A DNA stretch of 46,765 bases from Polycladomyces subterraneus (GTDB taxonomy: Bacteria; Bacillota; Bacilli; Thermoactinomycetales; JIR-001): positions 1 through 46,765 of the forward strand of contig NZ_JANRHH010000033.1 in the NCBI RefSeq assembly GCF_030433435.1, written 5' to 3'. Positions within the stretch are counted from its first letter, which is position 1. Every line of letters starts with the position of its first letter. The notes under the pieces were generated by a model. The model did not search any database and was not told the origin of the DNA. It was given only the letters and a program-made list of their open reading frames with translations. Shown one piece after another: positions 40,835 through 46,765 of the stretch. The position numbers and the translations under genes are program-made.

Positions 40835-41470
40835 TTATTTCTTGATAAGGTTTTCTTCAAGCAGGATTGAGCATAGGGTTTCGAACAATATGAAAGATGA
40901 AACGGCACCAGGATCTAAATGTCCGATTGATCTTTTCCCTAAAAAGGAAGCACGCCCCTTCTTGGCTTCCAATTCTTTTGTATTTTCCATTTGTTCTCTC
41001 GCGTAGGAAACCAGCTCCCGAATATTTAGCGTGTTTTCGTTTTGTTGAATATACATTGTGACTGGCTCCCAAACATCCAGCATCGTTTTGTCACCAATCT
41101 GCGATTTCCCCCTGAGTTTGATACCGTTGACGGATTCTTGGAAGGCTTGACCCAATTCATTGATGGTGATTTCCTGTTTTCCTTTCAAAACCTGTCCCGC
41201 TTTGATGAAAGCAGTCCCGTATAACGGACCGGAAGCGCCCCCCACCTTTGAAAGAAGCACCATTCCGATATCTTGAAGCAATTTCCCGATATCGTCATAG
41301 GTGGTCTGATGTATTTTATGGATAACTTCTTTAAAACCCCTGTTCATGTTGATTCCGTGATCCCCATCGCCGATCGCTTGATCAAGCTGTGTAAGATAAT
41401 CTTTCTGCCTATCTATTTGGTCATTCACTAATTCCATCCATTTGATGATATGGTCAGATTGAATCAACAT
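40835..41470 (-). CDS. dhaL: Dihydroxyacetone kinase ADP-binding subunit DhaL
   Basis: DhaL holds ADP/ATP through magnesium and phosphorylates dihydroxyacetone bound to DhaK. The 211-residue helical-barrel protein shows AIGDGDHGINMNRGF with the metal-binding Asp residues, VGGASGPLYGTAF and IGDKTMLDVWEP, plus the lid motif GRASFLGKRSIGHLDPGA. ATG 41470 is preceded by GAGGAGG. It lies 14 bp after dhaK and is followed by dhaM after 16 bp, so the three subunits are made together. Confidence 0.94.
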   Translation of the reverse strand: MLIQSDHIIKWMELVNDQIDRQKDYLTQLDQAIGDGDHGINMNRGFKEVIHKIHQTTYDDIGKLLQDIGMVLLSKVGGASGPLYGTAFIKAGQVLKGKQEITINELGQAFQESVNGIKLRGKSQIGDKTMLDVWEPVTMYIQQNENTLNIRELVSYAREQMENTKELEAKKGRASFLGKRSIGHLDPGAVSSFILFETLCSILLEENLIKK

Positions 41471-41484
41471 GTGAAACCTCCTCG

Positions 41485-42489
41485 TTATTTCTTCCAAGCA
41501 ATCGTATCAGCAGGTGCTTCAAGCAGCTCGATCAGCTGATCATCCAGTTTTAAGAGTGTGATAGAGCATCCAGCCATTTCAATTGCTGTCATATATTCAC
41601 CTACATAAGTATCATAAACGGAAATATCCCTGTTTTTTAAGATTTGAGAAACTTTTTTATTCAAAATGTATAGTTCCATCAACGGGGTTCCTCCAAGACC
41701 GTTGATCATGACCGCTACTTGATCCCCGGGGATTAATTTCATATCGTCCATTATTCGGGATAAGAGGATATCTGCGATCTCGTCGGCTGAAGCCATGGCG
41801 GTTCGGTGTGTACCAGGCTCCCCATGGATTCCGATTCCAATTTCCATTTCCGTTTCTCCAATTTCAAAACTAGGTTTTCCAGCGGCGGGAACGGTACAAG
41901 GAGTGAATGCGACTCCCATGCTTCGAACATGTTGAATCACCTTATTCGCCACCTGTTCCACTTCTTCTAAAGAAGCACCTTTTTCGGCAAGGGCTGCGGC
42001 TATCTTGTGAACAAAAACCGTTCCTGCTATTCCCCTCCGTCCAGTTGTATATGTACTGTTCTCAACAGCAACATCATCATTGACAACGACTTTAGCAACT
42101 TGAATTCCTTCGGCTTCTGCCAACTCAGCAGCCATCTCAAAATTCATCAAATCCCCTGAGTAGTTTTTAATGATTAATAGCACACCTTTTCCAGTATCAA
42201 CGGCTTTGATCGCTTCAAGAATCTGATCTGGTGTTGGGGAAGTAAAGACTTCTCCAGCTACGGCTGCATCGAGCATTCCTACTCCAACATATCCAGCATG
42301 AGAAGGCTCATGTCCGCTCCCGCCTCCACTGACTAAAGCGACCTTGCCTTGCGCCGGAGCATGAGCACGAATCAGGACATTTGTTCCTGGCAGGTTTTTT
42401 AGTTTGTCGGGATGAGCTAAAACCATGCCATCAATCATGTCCCGCACCACTTGTTCGGGGTTGTTAATCAATTTCTTCAAGAAAATCAT
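41485..42489 (-). CDS. dhaK: Dihydroxyacetone kinase substrate-binding subunit DhaK
   Basis: DhaK binds dihydroxyacetone covalently as a hemiaminal on a His. The 334-residue protein shows [20 protein letters not shown] near residue 52, [15 protein letters not shown], and [15 protein letters not shown] with the substrate-binding His in IHGEPG. Length and motifs are complete. The start may be ATG 42489 (AGGAG nearby) or TTG 42480; both leave the domain intact. The operon is more AT-rich than the core genes on either side, suggesting separate acquisition. Confidence 0.94.
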   Translation of the reverse strand: MIFLKKLINNPEQVVRDMIDGMVLAHPDKLKNLPGTNVLIRAHAPAQGKVALVSGGGSGHEPSHAGYVGVGMLDAAVAGEVFTSPTPDQILEAIKAVDTGKGVLLIIKNYSGDLMNFEMAAELAEAEGIQVAKVVVNDDVAVENSTYTTGRRGIAGTVFVHKIAAALAEKGASLEEVEQVANKVIQHVRSMGVAFTPCTVPAAGKPSFEIGETEMEIGIGIHGEPGTHRTAMASADEIADILLSRIMDDMKLIPGDQVAVMINGLGGTPLMELYILNKKVSQILKNRDISVYDTYVGEYMTAIEMAGCSITLLKLDDQLIELLEAPADTIAWKK

Positions 42490-42684
42490 TCCTTTCTCCT
42501 AAATTTATTTACACAACATTTTCATCAATGGGTCCCCGGTCCTTCCGGTACATGAACTTCTCAGGCTGGATGTTCTATCGAAAAATGCAGCTTCTAAGGT
42601 AGATTCTAGTATTAAGTGCCAAATATCCTCTTCCATTGTTTTTCTGGATACTATATTGGTAAAATAATCATTTTTCAATAAATT

Positions 42685-42712
42685 ATTATATCATATTATA
42701 TTTTATGGTCAA
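42685..42712 (-). promoter_or_regulatory. Promoter of dhaKLM
   Basis: On the minus strand TTGACC (42712-42707), a 16-bp spacer and TATAAT (42690-42685) form a good promoter. It leaves a leader of nearly 190 nt before dhaK. Confidence 0.65.
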
Positions 42713-43045
42713 CTATTCCTGAGACAGGCTTTATAACTGATCAACCTATTTTCGATGGTTAAACGAAAGGAGTTAGCTCAAAATGACAGTGTAGCAGAAA
42801 CTACTAATAGAGGAAGTTATGCACCTTGCCATAATCTATTTTTAAAATATTGTTATTATTATTGCTTTTCTAATTGGTAAAAAGTATAATTTATAGGTGA
42901 AAGAGGGGGTGGGGTGACGATTACATATGGAAAGTACGAAGCTCGCCGCTGTCCAAGTTTGTCCTCACCAGTAGATAAGATTGACGGTTGCGAGATTGAT
43001 CTTAATTGATCATGACATTGAAACATCGTATAAGGGGGAGAAAAC
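42713..43045 (+). promoter_or_regulatory. Divergent region before the E1alpha gene with promoter and vestigial starts
   Basis: TTGCTT (42862-42867), a 17-bp spacer and TATAAT (42885-42890) form the plus-strand promoter. Downstream, ATG 42927 opens a 15-codon frame (MESTKLAAVQVCPHQ, stop 42972-42974). Upstream, AAAGGAGTTAGCTCAAAATG (about 42766-42785) opens a frame of only three codons. Both look like gene starts cut short. I see no sigma-54 -24/-12 element. Confidence 0.55.
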
Positions 43046-44050
43046 ATGGCAGTGCCGTTGGAAAAACTGAAGTGGATTTATGAGATAATGGTGAAAATTC
43101 GTTATTATGAAGAAACCATGGTGCAGGTGTACGCAGAAGGAAAGCAACCTGTTTTTAATATCGGAGCCGGAACGGTGCCGGGAGAAATGCACCTAGCCGC
43201 TGGGCAGGAACCTGCTGCGGTGGGCATCTGCGCTCACTTGCGCCGGGAAGATACGGTGACGGCGCCGCACCGCCCGCACCATCACGCGATTGCGAAGGGA
43301 GTCGACCTAAACCGGATGACGGCGGAAATATTCGGAAAAGAAACTGGTCTTGGGAAGGGCAAGGGCGGACATATGCACCTGTTTGATCCCAATGTGAAAT
43401 TTTCCTGCGGTGGCATTATTGCAGCTGGTATGCCGCATGCGGCTGGCGCTGCTTTGGCGGCGAAGATGAAAGGAAAAGATTGGGTGGCTGTGGCGTTCAT
43501 CGGGGAAGGAGCGGCGAATGCAGGCGCTTTTCACGAAACGCTGAATCTGGCAGCACTATGGAAACTACCCCTGATCGTGGTGATCGAGGACAACTCATAT
43601 GGCATTTCTGTCCCCAAATCAGCGTCAACGGCCGTCGAAACCAACGACAAACGGGGATCTGCTTATGGAATTCCGGGCTACTACGTAAAAGACAATGACC
43701 CGATTGAAATGTATCGCGTATCTGGCGAAGCAGTTGAGCGTGCCCGTAGGGGGGAAGGTCCGACCATCATCGAGATTGAAACGTATCGCTACCTGGGACA
43801 TTTTCAGGGGGATCCGGAAGTCTATCGCGACCAGAACGAAGTACCCAACCTGAAGGAAAAAGATCCAATTGTGCGACTGAAGACCCATCTGCTACGGGAA
43901 AACGCGGCAACGGAGAAGGAAATTGAGGAAATGGAAGCCCGCGCAAGGATGGAAGTCGATCGGGCGTATGAGTTCGCGCGGAAAAGTGCGTATCCGAAAC
44001 CGGAGGCAGCTTTGGAAGACCTGTTTGCGACGAGTGGCATCGACGGTTAA
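43046..44050 (+). CDS. TPP-dependent dehydrogenase E1 alpha subunit, acetoin dehydrogenase-like
   Basis: This 334-residue protein is the alpha subunit of an alpha2-beta2 E1 of the 2-oxo acid/acetoin dehydrogenase family. It has HRPHHHAIAKGVD (active-site loop His), GKGKGGHMHLFDP, and the TPP-binding motif from FIGEGAANAGAFHETLNLAA to VIEDNSYGISVP. With E1 beta and E2 it would oxidise acetoin, pyruvate or a branched 2-oxo acid. The GLGKGKGGHMH and ECxTYR-like IEIETYRYLGHFQGD stretches resemble AcoA more than PdhA, but substrate is not certain. AAGGGGGAG precedes the ATG. The three genes share one direction with short gaps. Confidence 0.85.
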   Translation: MAVPLEKLKWIYEIMVKIRYYEETMVQVYAEGKQPVFNIGAGTVPGEMHLAAGQEPAAVGICAHLRREDTVTAPHRPHHHAIAKGVDLNRMTAEIFGKETGLGKGKGGHMHLFDPNVKFSCGGIIAAGMPHAAGAALAAKMKGKDWVAVAFIGEGAANAGAFHETLNLAALWKLPLIVVIEDNSYGISVPKSASTAVETNDKRGSAYGIPGYYVKDNDPIEMYRVSGEAVERARRGEGPTIIEIETYRYLGHFQGDPEVYRDQNEVPNLKEKDPIVRLKTHLLRENAATEKEIEEMEARARMEVDRAYEFARKSAYPKPEAALEDLFATSGIDG

Positions 44051-44080
44051 AACATTTGATCTGGAAAGGGGAATCGGCAT

Positions 44081-45100
44081 ATGGAAACAATGACGAGACG
44101 GATGTTGACGGGAAACAAGGCGTTGGCGGAAGCGATCGCGCAGGAGATGGAGCGGGATCCGAACGTTTTCGTGATGGGTGAGGATGTTGGAAAATACGGC
44201 GGTATTTTTGGGGCGACTGAAGGACTGTACAAAAAATTTGGTCCGCAACGGGTGCTCGACACACCGATTTCTGAAACCGCATTCATCGGTGCAGCAATTG
44301 GAGCGGCTGCGGAAGGCATTCGACCGATCGTGGAACTCATGTTCGTCGACTTCTTTGGTGTTTGCATGGACCAAATTTACAATCATATGGCGAAAATCCA
44401 CTATATGTCGGGTGGCCATGTGAAACTGCCGATAGTGCTGATGACCGCTGTTGGTGGTGGCTATTGCGATGCAGCGCAACACTCACAAACCCTGTACGCA
44501 ACATTCGCCCATCTGCCGGGTATGAAAGTGGTGGCGCCGTCCACTCCTTACGATCTTAAAGGCATGATGATTTCCGCCATTCGTGACGACAACCCGGTTG
44601 TGTTTATGTTTCACAAGTCGTTGCAAGGATTGGGGTGGATGGATCAGATCGACGCTTCTATCGGCAACGTGCCGGAAGAATCCTACACCGTTCCGCTTGG
44701 TAAGGCGAAGGTGGTACGCGAGGGATCAGACGTAACGATTGTCGGCATCCAAATGATGACTCACCATGCGCTTGCGGCGGCGGAAAAATTGGCGGAACAG
44801 GGAATCCAGGCGGAAGTGATCGATTTGCGCTCGCTCGTACCGCTGGACAAGGAAACGATTCTACAGTCTGTCAAGAAGACGAACCGACTGGTTGTGGTCG
44901 ATGAAGATTATTTGTCTTACGGAATGACCGCCGAAGTGGCGGCCGTTGTGGCGGAACAAGCGCTGTATGATTTGGAGGCACCGATCCGCCGACTGGCGGT
45001 CCCCGATGTTCCCATTCCTTACAGCCGCCCGCTTGAACAGTTCGTGATTCCAGGACCGCAGGCGATTTACGATGCAGTTGTCGATTTGCTTAACCAATAA
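44081..45100 (+). CDS. TPP-dependent dehydrogenase E1 beta subunit, acetoin dehydrogenase-like
   Basis: This 339-residue protein has the E1-beta transketolase-like pyrimidine domain with MGEDVGKYGGIFGATEGL, DTPISETAFIGAAIGAAAEGIRP (the Glu that activates the thiazolium) and MTAVGGGYCDAAQHSQTLYA. The C-terminal domain EVIDLRSLVPLDKETILQSVKKTNRLVVVDED completes the pattern. It pairs with the alpha subunit 30 bp upstream; AAAGGGG lies before the ATG. The nearest relatives in function are AcoB and PdhB; the choice cannot be made from sequence alone. Confidence 0.88.
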   Translation: METMTRRMLTGNKALAEAIAQEMERDPNVFVMGEDVGKYGGIFGATEGLYKKFGPQRVLDTPISETAFIGAAIGAAAEGIRPIVELMFVDFFGVCMDQIYNHMAKIHYMSGGHVKLPIVLMTAVGGGYCDAAQHSQTLYATFAHLPGMKVVAPSTPYDLKGMMISAIRDDNPVVFMFHKSLQGLGWMDQIDASIGNVPEESYTVPLGKAKVVREGSDVTIVGIQMMTHHALAAAEKLAEQGIQAEVIDLRSLVPLDKETILQSVKKTNRLVVVDEDYLSYGMTAEVAAVVAEQALYDLEAPIRRLAVPDVPIPYSRPLEQFVIPGPQAIYDAVVDLLNQ

Positions 45101-45205
45101 ACTGGTGCGGGGATCGGTTGCAGGATGCAGTGAGGAAGTAATCAACTAGCGTAAAGTAGAGTACCACTTCCTGGATCAACAGAAAGCGGTTGGGAGGAAG
45201 TAGAA

Positions 45206-46396
45206 ATGGCTGAAACAATCGAAGTCAGATTGCCGGAAACAACACCGGATGTTACGGAAAGCCTGGTGGTGTTTTGGCACCGGATGGAAGGCGACTGGGT
45301 GGAAAAAGGAGAAGTGTTGTTAGAAATACAGACAGAAAAGGCGGTTTTCGAAGTTGAGGCGCCGGCCGACGGACGGCTTACCAAAATTTTGGTAAAACGT
45401 GGCGAAGTGGCCGCCGTCGGAGACGTGTTGGCGATTATTGAGCCGGTGAGTGGCGCACTGTCAGCACAACAAGTGGATGACGGGGAAACCGCAGAACAAG
45501 CAGCTGAACAGGTTGCCGCCACCGTTACCACTCAAAAGGCTGACCCGGTGTCTCCGCTGTCGGTGAAGGCGTCTCCACGCATTCGACAAATGGCCAAAGA
45601 GATGGGGGTGGATCTGGCGACCGTTGTTGGAACGGGTCCCGGCGGCCGCATCACGGAGGACGACGTTCGAAATGCCGCAAACAGGGTTAATGTGGCTGCA
45701 CCAGGCGACGAATCAACCAGCGGGTCGTCATCTGACGGGGATATCGCAGAGTTGACGGCTGTCCGCCGTACGATTGCCAAACGGATGGTGCAAAGCTTGC
45801 AGCAGTCCGCCCAGTTGACGATCACTGCCTGGGCGGATGTGACAGAGTTAGCAGAACAGAGAAAACAACTGGAGAGTCCGGTGAGTTGGACCACTTTGAT
45901 CTTGCGGGCGGTCGTTCTCGCCTTGAGGGAACACCCTTACATGAACGCGACATGGGGAGAACAGGGAATTCTGCAATTCCGGCATGTGCATTTGGGTGTT
46001 GCGGTCGATACGGAGCATGGACTGCTGGTTCCGGTGATACGAAATGCCGAACAGTTTTCACTGTCCGATCTCCAGGAAATTGTCAACCAGGCGATTAAAA
46101 AGGCAAAGGAAGGAAAACTATCGGCCGAGGAGCTATCGGGAAGCACCTTTACTGTCAGCAATTTGGGAGCGTACGGGATTCAGTTTTTCACTCCGATTCT
46201 AAATCCTCCAGAAGCTGCCATCCTTGGGGTAGGGCAAATCGAACCACGAACAGTACTGGAAGAGGAGCGTCTTACGTTACGTGAACGTCTGCCTCTTAGT
46301 TTGACGTTTGATCATCGTGTGACCGACGGGGCGCCGGCTGCCAGATTCCTGCAATCGGTGGTGCAGTTTTTGAGAAATCCGGACACGCTTTTCTAA
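45206..46396 (+). CDS. Dihydrolipoamide acyltransferase (E2) of a 2-oxo acid/acetoin dehydrogenase
   Basis: This 396-residue protein has one lipoyl domain (residues 1-77, lipoyl-Lys K45 in TEKAVFEV), a peripheral-subunit-binding domain at about 118-152 (SPRIRQMAKEMGVDLATVVGTGPGGRITEDDV) and the catalytic core (about 180-396) ending with FDHRVTDGAPAARFLQ, where His and Asp form the active site. It acetylates or acylates CoA from the lipoyl arm. In many aco operons an E3 (lipoamide dehydrogenase) gene follows; here none does, so a shared E3 must come from elsewhere. GGGAGGAAG precedes the ATG. Confidence 0.92.
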   Translation: MAETIEVRLPETTPDVTESLVVFWHRMEGDWVEKGEVLLEIQTEKAVFEVEAPADGRLTKILVKRGEVAAVGDVLAIIEPVSGALSAQQVDDGETAEQAAEQVAATVTTQKADPVSPLSVKASPRIRQMAKEMGVDLATVVGTGPGGRITEDDVRNAANRVNVAAPGDESTSGSSSDGDIAELTAVRRTIAKRMVQSLQQSAQLTITAWADVTELAEQRKQLESPVSWTTLILRAVVLALREHPYMNATWGEQGILQFRHVHLGVAVDTEHGLLVPVIRNAEQFSLSDLQEIVNQAIKKAKEGKLSAEELSGSTFTVSNLGAYGIQFFTPILNPPEAAILGVGQIEPRTVLEEERLTLRERLPLSLTFDHRVTDGAPAARFLQSVVQFLRNPDTLF

Positions 46397-46619
46397 TCCG
46401 ACGAACTAATTGATATGGCCACAATGAGTATGCTCAAATGCTGGAAACTTGTGCCTGGGATGAGAGTAAACCCAGTGTTTGCTGGATTCGTATCATTCAT
46501 TGGAATGTACCTCTTTGTTATGATGAGTGTTAAAGAACACTCATATGTTAGCAGGAGGTACTTTCTTTTTTCTCATATAGGATACAGAAACTTAGCGTAC
46601 TACAGGGAGGGTCGGTTGT
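46397..46619. other. Intergenic stretch with two inverted repeats
   Basis: CTGGG (46455-46459) and CCCAG (46471-46475) followed by TGTTT could be a weak terminator for the dehydrogenase operon. ATGAGTGT (46523-46530), a 6-nt loop and ACACTCAT (46537-46544) form a perfect 8-bp dyad about 75 bp before the glycosidase start and may be an operator. No gene is supported here. Confidence 0.45.
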
Positions 46620-46765
46620 ATGAAAATCAATGAAGACTGGAAGATTCAATGGTTTGAACCGGGACAGGCTAATGAGCTTGAGGTCGCGGATCCCGATTAC
46701 ATCGACCACTTCTGGATTTCCACCAAGGTCCCCGGAGATGTACGTTCGACGCTTATCGAGAAAAA
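46620..46765 (+). CDS. Glycoside hydrolase family 2 protein, beta-mannosidase-like, N-terminus only
   Basis: The first 48 codons before the window ends read MKINEDWKIQWFEPGQANEL, then YIDHFWISTKVPGDVRSTLI. W-K-x-x-W-F and W-I-x-x-K-V-P-G-D-V-x-S-T-L are the opening strand pattern of the GH2 sugar-binding domain in bacterial beta-mannosidases. AGGGAGGG lies about 9 nt before ATG 46620. The catalytic domain is outside the window, so the enzyme activity is inferred from this N-terminal motif alone. Confidence 0.65.
   Translation, partial: MKINEDWKIQWFEPGQANELEVADPDYIDHFWISTKVPGDVRSTLIEK

Noticed and set aside
43046-44050. Calling the genes acoA/acoB/acoC or pdhA/pdhB/pdhC outright
   Set aside because: Motifs fit the E1/E2 superfamily but do not settle the substrate, so gene symbols were left empty.

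Overview
The window is a chromosomal segment of an endospore-forming, moderately GC-rich Firmicute. It carries cotE, spoVK, ricA, DUF421 proteins and YjcZ-like small proteins. The Bacillales order miaB-ricA-cotE-(amidoligase)-mutS-mutL-(methyltransferase)-miaA-hfq-spoVK-hflX-ynbB is intact and is followed by glnR-glnA. Together with the strong GGAGG ribosome-binding sites and frequent GTG/TTG starts, this points to Bacillales and most plausibly to a Thermoactinomycetaceae-like thermophile. That family placement is inference; no rRNA is present. I see no rRNA, tRNA or CRISPR array.

Positions 1-12,700 are an accessory region. It holds a structured non-coding stretch, an AbrB/PIN toxin-antitoxin pair, a lone tyrosine recombinase behind a promoter with direct repeats, a methyltransferase, an AT-rich EVE-like/HNH nuclease, and two Excalibur-domain proteins (one a membrane-tethered thermonuclease, one with an LPKTA sortase signal). 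From about 6.9 to 10.6 kb is a gene graveyard: fragments of a YolD-like protein, an ATP-dependent DNA ligase and a chromate transporter, mixed with two tiny membrane-protein genes and a small family of palindromic repeats at or near the broken gene ends. A PadR/HAAS pair lies inside it. Two tandem DUF421 genes (the first frameshifted) and two small coat-like genes close the region.

Positions 12,700-28,900 are the conserved core: tRNA modification (miaB, miaA), RNA-processing/sporulation regulation (ricA), spore coat (cotE plus a putative amidoligase), mismatch repair (mutS, mutL), hfq, spoVK, hflX, a PLP enzyme and a LacI-type regulator. Positions 28,900-40,100 hold a dicarboxylate/glutamate symporter, the nitrogen module glnR-glnA with a GlnR box, a Fur-controlled ABC ATPase whose permease has been reduced to a scar, a thioesterase, asnS, dnaD, a large YheC/D ATP-grasp plus glycosyltransferase fusion, and amt with two GlnR boxes around its promoter.

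Positions 40,100-46,765 are metabolic: a MITE-like element, a PTS-dependent dihydroxyacetone kinase operon (dhaKLM, minus strand), an E1alpha-E1beta-E2 2-oxo acid/acetoin dehydrogenase operon lacking E3, and the start of a glycoside hydrolase family 2 gene. The leads most worth following are the YheCD-GT4 fusion, the CotE-linked amidoligase, the palindromic repeats at gene breakpoints and the EVE-HNH nuclease.
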